Assembly: GCA_016793505.1 (NCBI GenBank)
Contig: JAEULW010000212.1
Location: 1 to 45,068, forward strand
Source: Methylobacteriaceae bacterium
GTDB lineage: Bacteria > Pseudomonadota > Alphaproteobacteria > Rhizobiales > Beijerinckiaceae
Length of the DNA: 45,068 nucleotides
Reading direction: 5' to 3'
Each line of letters starts with the position of its first letter. Position 1 is the stretch's first letter. Shown in pieces: positions 15,853 through 23,970 of this stretch. The notes under the pieces are model-generated. The model was not told the origin of the DNA. It saw only the letters and a list, made by a program, of their open reading frames with translations, and ran no database searches. The position numbers were made by a program, and so were the translations under genes.

Positions 15853-16639
15853 CGGCGCGCTGCGGCCCGTCCCGTTCCGCGGAGGCGGCTTTGCGCCGCG
15901 CCGCCTGCGCTTCGCCGCGCCGCTCGCCTTTCTCGCCGTGCTGGCCCTCTGGCAGGCGGCGACGAGCCTCGGCTGGATCGGCCCGCTCGCTTTGCCGCGC
16001 CCGGGCGAGGTCGTCGCCGCTCTCGTCGACATGGCCGCGAGCGGCGAGCTCTGGCGTCATCTCGCCGCCTCGCTGCAACGTTTCGCCGTGGGCTGGGCCC
16101 TCGGCGCGGCGCTCGGCGTCGCGGTCGGCTTCGCCATCGGCCTGTCGAGTCTGGCGCGGTCCGCGGCGCTGCCGCTCGTCTCGGCGCTGTTCCCGATTCC
16201 GAAGATCGCGCTGCTGCCGCTGTTCATCATCTGGTTCGGCATCGGCGAGGCGTCGAAATACGCCACCATAGCCTTCGGCGTGTTCGCGCCGATGGCGATC
16301 GCCGCCTTCGGCGGCGTCGACGGCGTCGATCGCGGCCTGATCCGCATGGCGCAGAGTTTTGGCGTGCCGGCGCGCGACATCGTCGCCAAGATCGTGCTGC
16401 CCGGCGCTGCGCCAGCCTTGCTGTCGGGGGCGCGCATCTCGGCCTCGATCGGCATCATCCTGCTCACCGCCGCCGAGATGATCGGCGCGCAGCATGGCGT
16501 CGGCGCGCTGGTTCTGGCCGCCGGCAATCTGATGCAGACCGACCGGCTGATCGCCGGCGTGCTGCTGCTTTCGGCGCTCGGCCTGGCGATCGCCGCGCTG
16601 ATCGGGCTCGCCGAGCGGCGGCTCCTGCGCTGGCGCTGA
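15842..16639 (+). CDS. NitT/TauT-type ABC transporter permease
   Basis: 265 residues, about six transmembrane segments. It has the SsuC/TauC pattern LALPRPGEVVAALVDMAASGELWRHL after the first helix, the central FPIPKIALLPLFIIWFGIGEASKY, and the EAA-like coupling loop MAQSFGVPARDIVAKIVLPGAAPALLSG. It should form a homodimeric channel. It overlaps the ATPase gene by 11 bases and ends three bases from the convergent NlpC/P60 gene, so there is no room for a separate terminator. Confidence 0.93.
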   Translation: MTPDGALRPVPFRGGGFAPRRLRFAAPLAFLAVLALWQAATSLGWIGPLALPRPGEVVAALVDMAASGELWRHLAASLQRFAVGWALGAALGVAVGFAIGLSSLARSAALPLVSALFPIPKIALLPLFIIWFGIGEASKYATIAFGVFAPMAIAAFGGVDGVDRGLIRMAQSFGVPARDIVAKIVLPGAAPALLSGARISASIGIILLTAAEMIGAQHGVGALVLAAGNLMQTDRLIAGVLLLSALGLAIAALIGLAERRLLRWR

Positions 16640-16642
16640 GCG

Positions 16643-17497
16643 TCAGAGCCGGCGCACGCCGGTGATCGGCCCGAAGCTCTTGTCGCGGATGCGGTCGCGC
16701 GCCTCGACAAGCGGCTCGCTGACCACCAGCATGTGATGGCCGTTGGCGTGCAGCAATTGCGTTGCGTCCTGCATCACGCCGCAATGGCCCTTCCAGAACA
16801 CCAGATCGCCGCGGCTGAGGCCGGCGAGCGAGTCGTCGCAGTCGATCGGCTCGCCCATCGTCGCAGCGAGCATGTCGGAATCGCGCGGCGCAGCGACGCC
16901 GACGGCGCGCAACGCGGTCTGGATCAGACCCGAGCAGTCCGTGCCGGCGCTGGAGCGCCCGCCCCACAGATAGGGAACGCCGAGATAGCGCTCGGCCGCC
17001 GCGACGAAATCCTGCGGATGGTCGGAGAGCGGCGCGAGATGGCTCGCCCACAGCGCGCCCTGCGCCGTCAGCGCGAACTCGCCGTCGATGGCGTCGACAT
17101 GCGCGAGCGCGCCATGCGTCAGCGCAGCGAGCGGCGGCGCCTTGATGCTGCGGGCGGGGTAGAGGAACGTGCGCAGCGTCTCGACGCGATGCGTCGCCGG
17201 CTTCCCGGCCTTGGCGAGCGCCGCCATCGGCAGCCAGCCGACATAATCGTCGCGCTCGAGCTGGCCCCAGGCCCAGCCCTCGTGTTCGTCATAGACGAAG
17301 ACGCGCTCGCCATAGAGCGCCTGCGTGTCGATGCTGCGCGCGGGATCGGGCTGAGGGCGCAGATCGACGATCGCCTCGACGACCTGCATGATCCGCGCCT
17401 CGACATAGCGCGGCGCCTCGACGACGCCGCGCAGATGCGCCGCGGCGAGATCGGCGCGCGCCGGCGTGACGCGGCGGTCGAATCCTTGCGCGCTCAT
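16643..17497 (-). CDS. NlpC/P60-family cysteine hydrolase with N-terminal SH3-like domains
   Basis: 284 residues. The C-terminal NlpC/P60 papain-like domain (about 160-280) has catalytic Cys188 in GTDCSGLIQ, His238 in KGHCGVMQD and a third polar residue, probably His250 in LLHANGHH. The first 150 residues hold two SH3b-like stretches (YGERVFVYDEHEGWAWGQLERDDYVGWLPM is the clearest). The family usually cuts gamma-D-Glu-diamino acid bonds in peptidoglycan peptides. No signal peptide is seen, so it may act in the cytoplasm on recycled muropeptides, as related proteins next to M17 aminopeptidases are thought to do. It overlaps the MarR stop by four bases (ATGA). Confidence 0.9.
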   Translation of the reverse strand: MSAQGFDRRVTPARADLAAAHLRGVVEAPRYVEARIMQVVEAIVDLRPQPDPARSIDTQALYGERVFVYDEHEGWAWGQLERDDYVGWLPMAALAKAGKPATHRVETLRTFLYPARSIKAPPLAALTHGALAHVDAIDGEFALTAQGALWASHLAPLSDHPQDFVAAAERYLGVPYLWGGRSSAGTDCSGLIQTALRAVGVAAPRDSDMLAATMGEPIDCDDSLAGLSRGDLVFWKGHCGVMQDATQLLHANGHHMLVVSEPLVEARDRIRDKSFGPITGVRRL

Positions 17498-17856
17498 CGC
17501 GGCAGCGCCCGCGCCTGCGCGACGATCAGATCGCCGAGCTTTTCGACGAACAGCGCGCCCTTCACCGTGCGCTGGATGACGACGTTGCGGCGATCCTTCT
17601 CGTCGCGGCGTCGCGCCACGAGTTCGTGCTTGCCCATGGTGTCGAGTCCTCTCGTCACGACCGGCTTGGTGACGCCGAGCTTGCGCGCGATGCCGCGCAC
17701 CGTGTGCGGCGGCGGCTCCAGATAGATCGTCAGCAGCATCGCCATCTGCCGCATGCTGAAATCGGGCACGTCGTCGCCGCGCGCGCCGGCGACCATGCCG
17801 AAGGCCACGTCGTGCAGCAGCGTCAGCGCCTGCGCGGGCTTGATCTCGACCGGCAT
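17494..17856 (-). CDS. MarR-family winged-helix regulator
   Basis: 120 residues, short for MarR (usually about 140). The winged helix is visible in FSMRQMAMLLTIYLEPPPHTVRGIARKLGVTKPVVTRGLDTMGKHELVARRRDEKDRRNVVIQRT. The recognition helix is around VTKPVVTRGLDTM, and the wing carries the DxRxR-like DEKDRRN typical of MarR. It sits between the M17 aminopeptidase (nine bases upstream) and the NlpC/P60 gene (four-base overlap), so it is cotranscribed and probably regulates this small operon. Its ligand is unknown. Confidence 0.87.
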   Translation of the reverse strand: MPVEIKPAQALTLLHDVAFGMVAGARGDDVPDFSMRQMAMLLTIYLEPPPHTVRGIARKLGVTKPVVTRGLDTMGKHELVARRRDEKDRRNVVIQRTVKGALFVEKLGDLIVAQARALPR

Positions 17857-17865
17857 GGCGCGGCT

Positions 17866-19239
17866 CTAGCGCGCATAGCGGCGGACGACAAGCTCGGCGA
17901 CGAGCCGCGCCGCCTGCGCCTCGCCGCCCTCCGGCCGGCCTGGCCGCGCCGTCGGAACCCAGCCATAGATGTCGAAATGCGCCCAGGCTTTCGCCTTGGC
18001 GACGAAGCGGCGCAGAAACAGCGCGGCGGTGACCGAGCCGGCGAAGCCGCCGCCCGGCGCCGAATTGAGCTCGGCGATCTTGCCCTCCAGCATCGCCTCG
18101 TAGGGCGGCCACAGAGGCAGCCGCCACACCGGATCGACGACCTCGCGCCCGCAGCGGGCGATCTCGTCGGCGAGCTTTTCGTCATCGGTGTAGAAGGGCG
18201 GCAGCTCCGGCCCGAGCGCGACGCGCGCCGCGCCGGTCAGCGTCGCGAAGTCGATCAACAGGTCGGGCGCCTCCTCGTCGGCCAGCGCCAGCGCGTCGGC
18301 GAGGATCAGCCGGCCCTCCGCGTCTGTGTTGCCGATCTCGACCGTCAGCCCCTTGCGCGAGCGGTAGACGTCGCCGGTGCGGAAGGCCGAGCCCGAGACG
18401 GCGTTCTCGACGATCGGCAGCAGCACGCGCAGCCTGACCGGCAGTTTCGCTCCGGCGATCATGTCGGCGGCGGCGAGCGCCGCTGCGGCGCCGCCCATGT
18501 CCTTCTTCATGATCGCCATGGCGCTCGAGGGTTTGATGTCGAGCCCGCCGGTGTCGTAGCAGACGCCCTTGCCGACCAGCGTCACGCACGGTCCGCGCGT
18601 TCCCCAGCGCAGGTCGACGAGTCGCGGCGCCCGCGCCGAGGCGCGCCCCACCGCCGCGATCAGCGGAAAGCCTTTCTCGAGCGCCCGACCTTTGACGCTG
18701 CCGACGCGCGCGCCGATGCGCCGGGCGAGGCCGCGCGCCGCCGCCTCGAGTTCGGCCGGGCCGAGATCGTTGGCCGGCGTGTTGATGAGATCGCGCGCCA
18801 TCGCCGTCGCCGCGGCGATGCGCTCGATGCGGCGCGCGTCGACGCCGGCCGGCGCGATCAGCCGCGCCGTCTTCGTCTTCGGCGCGCGGTAGCGGTCGAA
18901 GCGGTAGCCGCCGATGAGGAAGGCGAGGGCGGCCGCCGCCGCGTCGCTCTCGCAGGTGTCGAAGCGATAGACGCCCGGCGGCAGCTGCGTCGCCAGCCGG
19001 CCCGGCAGGAACGGATCGTGCTTGCGGTCCCCGGCGGCGGCGACGCCGAAGACGACGGCCGCCAGCCCTCCCTTCGCGTCGGGCGCGAGGCCGAGCGCGC
19101 CGGGCCTGGGCTCGAAACCGGCGGCTTCGAGAAAGGCCGCCGCCGGCCCTTTCAGTCGCGCCCGCAGCGCCGCCCAGCCGGCGACGGTGACGAGGTGGAT
19201 CGGAATGGCGCGACCGGGGGCGGCGAAAGTCGGGGTCAT
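17866..19239 (-). CDS. Leucyl aminopeptidase family protein (M17)
   Basis: 457 residues. The M17 active site is complete: Lys224 and Asp229 in LVGKGVCYDTGGLDIKP, Asp247 in MKKDMGGAAA, and Asp306, Glu308 and Arg310 in the family signature NTDAEGRL. The N-terminal about 150 residues are the divergent M17 N-domain. It is a cytoplasmic two-metal aminopeptidase, expected to be hexameric, which removes N-terminal residues from peptides. As first gene of an operon with MarR and NlpC/P60 it probably finishes breakdown of peptides, perhaps from the cell wall. The ATG at 19239 is 123 bases from the divergent tadD-like gene. Confidence 0.93.
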   Translation of the reverse strand: MTPTFAAPGRAIPIHLVTVAGWAALRARLKGPAAAFLEAAGFEPRPGALGLAPDAKGGLAAVVFGVAAAGDRKHDPFLPGRLATQLPPGVYRFDTCESDAAAAALAFLIGGYRFDRYRAPKTKTARLIAPAGVDARRIERIAAATAMARDLINTPANDLGPAELEAAARGLARRIGARVGSVKGRALEKGFPLIAAVGRASARAPRLVDLRWGTRGPCVTLVGKGVCYDTGGLDIKPSSAMAIMKKDMGGAAAALAAADMIAGAKLPVRLRVLLPIVENAVSGSAFRTGDVYRSRKGLTVEIGNTDAEGRLILADALALADEEAPDLLIDFATLTGAARVALGPELPPFYTDDEKLADEIARCGREVVDPVWRLPLWPPYEAMLEGKIAELNSAPGGGFAGSVTAALFLRRFVAKAKAWAHFDIYGWVPTARPGRPEGGEAQAARLVAELVVRRYAR

Positions 19240-19285
19240 CGGAGAGCCTCGTCGAGAGCCGGCGGCCTGCGTGAGTCGCGCGTCA

Positions 19286-19308
19286 TTAACCGCTCGTTAG
19301 GGTTAACC
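19286..19308. promoter_or_regulatory. CtrA-like site upstream of tadD
   Basis: TTAA (19286-19289), seven bases, TTAG (19297-19300), directly followed by GGTTAACC (19301-19308). It differs from TTAA-N7-TTAA by one base. It is 55-77 bases upstream of the tadD-like start. The same TTAA-N7-TTAG and GGTTAACC elements recur upstream of cpaB. Confidence 0.45.
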
Positions 19309-19362
19309 AATTATTGCTCGGCCCGAGGCCGCGGCTCTGGCGCCGCGCGCAGGGAGTGCGAC

Positions 19363-20190
19363 ATGCCCGAGTCCCGTCCTGCAGTTCGAACCGGCCGCGC
19401 CCCGCTCGCCGCGGCGCTGCTCGTCGCGATGGTGGCGGGCGGGCTCGGCGGTTGCAAGAGCGTCGGCCTCGGCGACATCACCGGGTCGATCGGCCGCAGC
19501 GCGCCCTCCTCCGATCCGGCGACGCTGCGCGGCCAGGCCGAAGAGCTCGGCCGCCAGTACGAACGCCGCCCCGAGGACCCGCGCACGGCGATGGCCTATG
19601 CCCGCGTGCTGCGCGCCCAGGAGCAGCATTCCCAGGCCGTCGCGGTGCTGCAGACCGCCTCGACGCGCAACCCGCAGAATCTCGAACTGCTCGCCGCCTA
19701 TGGCAAGGCGCTGGCCGACGCCGGGCGCTTCAAGGAGGCGCAGGAAGTGCTCGCCCGCGCCCACACGCCTGACCGGCCGAACTGGAGCGTCCTTTCGGCG
19801 CAGGGCTCCGTCGCCGATCAGCTCGGCGACCAGAAACTCGCCCAGCAGTACTACGACGCCGCGCTGAAGATCGCCCCGGGCGAGCCCGGCGTGATGTCCA
19901 ATCTCGGCCTCTCCTACGCGCTCGGGCGCGATCTGCCGCGCGCCGAGGCGACGCTGCGCGAGGCCAGCGCCCATGCCCGCGCCGACATGCGCGTGCGCCA
20001 GAATCTCGCGCTGGTGCTGGCGCTGCAGGGCAAGTTCACGGAGGCCGAGGACATCTCGCGGCGCGACCTGTCGCCTGCCGACGCCGCCGCCAATGTCAGC
20101 GCCATCCGCAAGATGATCGCCGAGTCGAACACCTGGCGGCAGATCCAGCAGGGCGGCAAGCCGCCGCCGCGCCAGGCCAGACGCGGCTGA
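19363..20190 (+). CDS. tadD: Tetratricopeptide-repeat lipoprotein, TadD-like
   Basis: 275 residues. The N-terminus MPESRPAVRTGRAPLAAALLVAMVAGG ends in the lipobox LGGC with Cys31, so it is an exported lipoprotein. From about residue 60 there are four or five TPR units (for example AMAYARVLRAQEQHSQAVAVLQTASTRNPQN and LAQQYYDAALKIAPGEPGVMSNLGLSYALGRDLPRAEATLREA). TadD lipoproteins help assemble the Tad secretin and pilus. The ATG has AGGGAG seven bases upstream. The gene stands alone on the plus strand, 8 kb from the rest of the tad cluster. The TPR and lipobox are certain; the TadD name rests on architecture and the nearby tad genes. Confidence 0.82.
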   Translation: MPESRPAVRTGRAPLAAALLVAMVAGGLGGCKSVGLGDITGSIGRSAPSSDPATLRGQAEELGRQYERRPEDPRTAMAYARVLRAQEQHSQAVAVLQTASTRNPQNLELLAAYGKALADAGRFKEAQEVLARAHTPDRPNWSVLSAQGSVADQLGDQKLAQQYYDAALKIAPGEPGVMSNLGLSYALGRDLPRAEATLREASAHARADMRVRQNLALVLALQGKFTEAEDISRRDLSPADAAANVSAIRKMIAESNTWRQIQQGGKPPPRQARRG

Positions 20191-20196
20191 CCGGTT

Positions 20197-21909
20197 TCAG
20201 CCGACGAACAGATTCGCCGGCCGCCCGCGCGCCCCGACGTCGACCGCGAAAATGCCGCCCGAATAGGGCGCCTCGGCCAGCAGCTTCGCCGGCAGGCGCA
20301 CCCGCGCCGTGGTGATGAACAGCGTCGCCAGTTCGTCGCCGCCGAAGGCGACGCTGGTCGGCCGCGGCGCCGGCAGCCGCACGTCGCGCGTCGCCCGTCC
20401 GTCCGGCGCGAAGCAGCGCACCCGCCAGCCGTCCCACAAGGCGCACCAGACGCGCCCTTCGCTGTCGACGGCGAGCCCGTCGGGTCGTCCCTCTTCCGGC
20501 GCGATGCGCGCGAATGTCCGGCGTGGCCCGAGTTCGCCCGTCGGCGCGTCGAACGGATAGGCGTAGATCGCGCCCGCCGCCGAATCGGCGAAATACAGCG
20601 TCGCCCCGTCCGGGCTCCAGTCGAGCCCGTTGGCGACGACAAAGCCCTGATCCATCCGTCGCCACGACAGGTCGGCCTCGATCCGGTAGAGCCCGCCGCT
20701 GCGCCGCGAGGCGTCGAGGCTCATCGTCCCGGCCCAGAAGCGGCCGCGCGCGTCGCACTTGCCGTCGTTGAAGCGGTTGTCCGGCAGATCGGCTTCCGGA
20801 TCGACCAGCGGCGTCAGTTTGCGCGTCTCGAAATCGAGCGCCTCGATGCCGGATTGCGTGGCGACGATCAGCCCGCCCGCGCGCCGCTCCGCCGCCGCGC
20901 CGACGAGCCGCGGCATCGGGCAGGTCTCGTTGACGCCGCTCGCCGGATCGAAGCGATGCACCGCGGGCTCGAGAATGTCGACCCAGTAGAGCCGCCGTTC
21001 GCGCGCCGACCAGACCGGCCCCTCGGCGAGACTGGCGCCCCAGGCCAGCACGCAGGCGACGCCGCGATCGGCGCCGATCGCCGGCGGCGCGCTCGGCTGC
21101 AGGCTGACTGGCGCCGCCCCCACCGTGCCCGAAATGCGCCGCGCCGCCTCCATCAGATCGCGGCCGAGCACATGCAGACGGTCGATCGGCATGCGCGAGG
21201 TCGGCCCGAACAGGCCGAGCGCGGCGATCGCCTTGCCGGTGTGGTCGAACACCGGCGCGGCGACCGAGGAGACGCCGTCGACATGTTCGCCGCGCGACAG
21301 CGCATAGCCGCGCGCCCTCGACAGCGCCAGCTCGGCGACGAGCGCGTCGCGCTCGACGAGGGTGGCGGGCGTATGGCGCTCGAGCTTCAGTCGATCGAGC
21401 GTCGCCCGCTGCTCGTGCGGCGGCGCGAAGGCGAGCAGCGCCTTGCCCGGCGCCGAGCAGTGCAGCGGCGCCCGTCGCCCGATCTCGATCCGGAAGGCGA
21501 ACGGCCCGCCCTGGCTGCGCTGGTCGATATAGACGATCTGATCGTCGTCGGCGGCGGTCAGCGCCGCGGTCTCGCGCTGCTCCAGCGCCAGCCGCTCGAG
21601 CAGCGGCGCGGCGGCGCCGCGCAGATCGAACGTGTCCCATACCCGATGCGCGAGCTCGAACAGCCGCGGCCCGAGCCGGTAGGTGTTGTCGCTCGGCTCG
21701 TGCCGGATCAGCCGGAACGCCGTCAGCGCGCCGAGCATGCGGGCGAGCGTGCCCTTGGGCAGACCGGTGGCGATCTGCAGATCGGTGAAGCGCGGCGGCG
21801 TCTCGCGTTCGCCGATCACGTCGAGCAGATACAGCCCCTTGGCGAGCGCCGCGGCGCCGCCGGGCACATCCCGCTCGCCGGGCTTCAGGACCTGCGTCTT
21901 GCCCGCCAT
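20197..21909 (-). CDS. IclR-type regulator fused to SMP-30/gluconolactonase domain
   Basis: 570 residues in one uninterrupted frame. Residues about 18-80 are an IclR winged helix (AALAKGLYLLDVIGE, then FTDLQIATGLPKGTLARMLGALTAFRLI). About 95-265 is the IclR ligand domain (GAPLLERLALEQRETAAL, LHCSAPGKALLAF, GYALSRGEHVDGVSSVAAPVFD). From about 285 the chain becomes an SMP-30/lactonase beta-propeller with likely metal ligands Glu297 (AEGPVW), Asn427 (VVANGLDWSPDG) and Asp477 (RPDGLAVD), plus NDGK at 381-384. Both halves look intact, so it may sense and hydrolyse a sugar lactone. The ATG at 21909 overlaps the SDR gene by 25 bases. It is last in the sugar operon. Confidence 0.88.
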   Translation of the reverse strand: MAGKTQVLKPGERDVPGGAAALAKGLYLLDVIGERETPPRFTDLQIATGLPKGTLARMLGALTAFRLIRHEPSDNTYRLGPRLFELAHRVWDTFDLRGAAAPLLERLALEQRETAALTAADDDQIVYIDQRSQGGPFAFRIEIGRRAPLHCSAPGKALLAFAPPHEQRATLDRLKLERHTPATLVERDALVAELALSRARGYALSRGEHVDGVSSVAAPVFDHTGKAIAALGLFGPTSRMPIDRLHVLGRDLMEAARRISGTVGAAPVSLQPSAPPAIGADRGVACVLAWGASLAEGPVWSARERRLYWVDILEPAVHRFDPASGVNETCPMPRLVGAAAERRAGGLIVATQSGIEALDFETRKLTPLVDPEADLPDNRFNDGKCDARGRFWAGTMSLDASRRSGGLYRIEADLSWRRMDQGFVVANGLDWSPDGATLYFADSAAGAIYAYPFDAPTGELGPRRTFARIAPEEGRPDGLAVDSEGRVWCALWDGWRVRCFAPDGRATRDVRLPAPRPTSVAFGGDELATLFITTARVRLPAKLLAEAPYSGGIFAVDVGARGRPANLFVG

Positions 21910-22865
21910 GCGTCCGCCGCGTCCTCGAGCATCCGCGCGAAGGGCCAGGCCGGCGCCCAGCCCGTCGCCTCGCGGAGCTTCCTGTTGCTGGTCTCGTACC
22001 AGACGCCATCGCCCGGCAGATCGACCGTGCGCACCGGCAGGCCGGTGATCTCGGCCATGCGCGCGAGCGCCGCCTCGAAATCGACCGGCTCCGTCGCGCC
22101 GAGATTGTAGGTCTCGCCGATCGTCGCCGCGCTGTCGTGCGCCGCCAGAAGGCCCGACACCATGTCGCGCGCATCGGTGATGTGCATGCGGAAGGGCCGG
22201 CCGCGCGCGTTGCGGGCCAGAACCAGCGCCGGCGTCCCGTCGTCGACGGCGCGCAGCGCAGCGACGGCGGCGTGCGCGCCGAACGCCTCCTGCTGGCGGA
22301 TGCGCGGCTGCAGGAAGAAGCGCGGCCCGGAGAAGAAGCTGTCGGGATCGAGCAGCTCGGTCGCCTCCTGCGTGTGCGAAAATCGCAGGATGGTCGTGGC
22401 CAGGCCGCTGCGCGCCGCCCAGCGCGTCATCTCTTCGCCGATCAGTTTCGTCAGCCCGTAGGCCGATCGCGGCTGCAGCGGATGGCTCTCGTCGATCGGC
22501 AGGTACGCGGGAACATTCTCCGGATAGACCTCGCCGCTCGAGGCGAAGATGAAGCGCCGCGCGCCGGCGCGGCCCGCCGCCTCGAGCAGGACGCGCGTGC
22601 CCTCGACATTGGCGGCGAACAGCTTCGCCTGATCCGCCGCCAGCCACGACATGAAGGCGCCGAGATGGAAGATCGTCGCGACCCCGGCCGTCGCCGTCGC
22701 CGCAGCCTCGACATCGGCGAAGGCGCCGACGACCTCCTCATAGGCCGCATGAGCGCGCCCGGAGGGCCGCAGATCGAAGCCGCGCACCCGCGCGCCGCGC
22801 GCCAGCAGCGTCTCGACGAGGCGGCCGCCGATGCGTCCGGCGCTGCCCGTGACGAGAATGGTCAT
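21885..22865 (-). CDS. NAD(P)-dependent epimerase/dehydratase (extended SDR)
   Basis: 326 residues. The Rossmann glycine motif is TGSAGRIGG at 6-14, and the catalytic pair is Tyr136-xxx-Lys140 in SAYGLTKLIGEEM with Ser109/Ser110 in IFASSGEVYPEN. The C-terminal part has GETYNLGATEPVDFEAALARMAEITG, the usual sugar-nucleotide epimerase layout. Members of this group act on sugar nucleotides or oxidise aldoses or uronic acids. In this operon, with a lactonase domain and a DapA-like lyase, oxidation of a free sugar to its lactone is an attractive guess, not shown by the sequence. It lies 16 bases after the ATPase gene and overlaps the IclR fusion by 25 bases. Confidence 0.87.
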   Translation of the reverse strand: MTILVTGSAGRIGGRLVETLLARGARVRGFDLRPSGRAHAAYEEVVGAFADVEAAATATAGVATIFHLGAFMSWLAADQAKLFAANVEGTRVLLEAAGRAGARRFIFASSGEVYPENVPAYLPIDESHPLQPRSAYGLTKLIGEEMTRWAARSGLATTILRFSHTQEATELLDPDSFFSGPRFFLQPRIRQQEAFGAHAAVAALRAVDDGTPALVLARNARGRPFRMHITDARDMVSGLLAAHDSAATIGETYNLGATEPVDFEAALARMAEITGLPVRTVDLPGDGVWYETSNRKLREATGWAPAWPFARMLEDAADAWRARRRS

Positions 22866-22881
22866 GACCTCACGGCTCCCT

Positions 22882-23964
22882 TCATCGTGCGATCGCAGCG
22901 CCGCTCGCCGCGTCGAACAGATGCACGCGCGCCGGATCGAAGCTCAGGCGCACCGGCTCGCCGACGCGCACCGGCGGCGCGTCGATCAGCCGCGCCACCA
23001 TGCGGCGGCTTTCGCTCGCGCCCGCGCGCGGCGTCTCGTCCGGCGCGTCGAAATAGACGTATTGCTCCGAGCCCAGCCCCTCGACCAGCGTCGGCGACAC
23101 GGTGAATGTCGCGGCGCCCTCGCCGGGCCGGATGTGCTCGGGCCTGAGACCGGCCACGAGGGCGCGCTCGCCCTGTGGGACGTCCGGCAACGCCGCGCCG
23201 AACAGCGCGGCGCGTCCCTGCGCGTCGCGCGCGAGCGGCGCGAAATTCATGCCCGGCGAGCCGATGAAGCCGGCGACGAACAGGTTGGCGGGCTGCGCGA
23301 ACATCGTCGTCGGATCGGCGATCTGCTGGATCTCGCCATCCTTCATGATGACGATGCGGTTGGCCATCGTCATCGCCTCGGTCTGGTCGTGCGTGACGTA
23401 GATTGTCGTGACGCGCAGGCGCTGATGCAGCGCGCCGATCTCCGCCCGCATGTGGACGCGCAGCTTGGCGTCGAGATTGGACAGGGGCTCGTCCATCAGG
23501 AAGGCCTGCGGCTCGCGCACGATGGCGCGCCCGAGCGCGACGCGCTGGCGTTGCCCGCCCGACAGCGCCCGCGGCCGCCGGTCGAGCAGATGCTCGACGC
23601 CGAGGCTCTGCGCCGCCGCCGCGACGCGCCGCGCGATCTCCTCCCTTGGCGCGCCGCGCATCTTCAGGCCGAAGCCCATGTTCTGCGCGACGGTGAGATG
23701 CGGATAGAGCGCGTAGTTCTGGAACACCATGGCGATGTCGCGATCGCCGGGGGCCAGATCGGTGACGTCGCGCTCGCCGATGCGCACGACGCCGCTGCTC
23801 GCCGCCTCGAGCCCCGCGAGGATTTTCAGCATCGTCGATTTGCCGCAGCCCGACGGGCCGACCAGCACGATGAATTCGCCGTCCGCGACGTCGAGCGAAA
23901 ACTCCTTCAGCACATGCGTCGCGCCGTAGGACTTGCTCACCCGTTCGATCGCGATCGACGCCAT
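22882..23964 (-). CDS. Sugar ABC transporter ATP-binding protein (UgpC/MalK type)
   Basis: 360 residues, the standard UgpC/MsmK length. Walker A is GPSGCGKST, then MLKILAGLE; the Q-loop is MVFQNYALYPHLTVAQNM, the signature LSGGQRQRVALGRAI, Walker B FLMDEPLSNLDAKLR and the H-loop YVTHDQTEAM. After about residue 235 comes the MalK-type C-terminal TOBE region (GLRPEHIRPGEG). It energises the two permeases encoded just upstream; six bases separate it from the MalG-like gene. UgpC-type ATPases can serve more than one sugar importer. Confidence 0.94.
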   Translation of the reverse strand: MASIAIERVSKSYGATHVLKEFSLDVADGEFIVLVGPSGCGKSTMLKILAGLEAASSGVVRIGERDVTDLAPGDRDIAMVFQNYALYPHLTVAQNMGFGLKMRGAPREEIARRVAAAAQSLGVEHLLDRRPRALSGGQRQRVALGRAIVREPQAFLMDEPLSNLDAKLRVHMRAEIGALHQRLRVTTIYVTHDQTEAMTMANRIVIMKDGEIQQIADPTTMFAQPANLFVAGFIGSPGMNFAPLARDAQGRAALFGAALPDVPQGERALVAGLRPEHIRPGEGAATFTVSPTLVEGLGSEQYVYFDAPDETPRAGASESRRMVARLIDAPPVRVGEPVRLSFDPARVHLFDAASGAAIAR

Positions 23965-23970
23965 CTGCCC

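Noticed and set aside
21910..22647. N-terminal extension of the IclR-SMP30 fusion to 816 residues
   Set aside because: The extra part is the shadow of the SDR gene; the IclR domain begins normally from the ATG at 21909.
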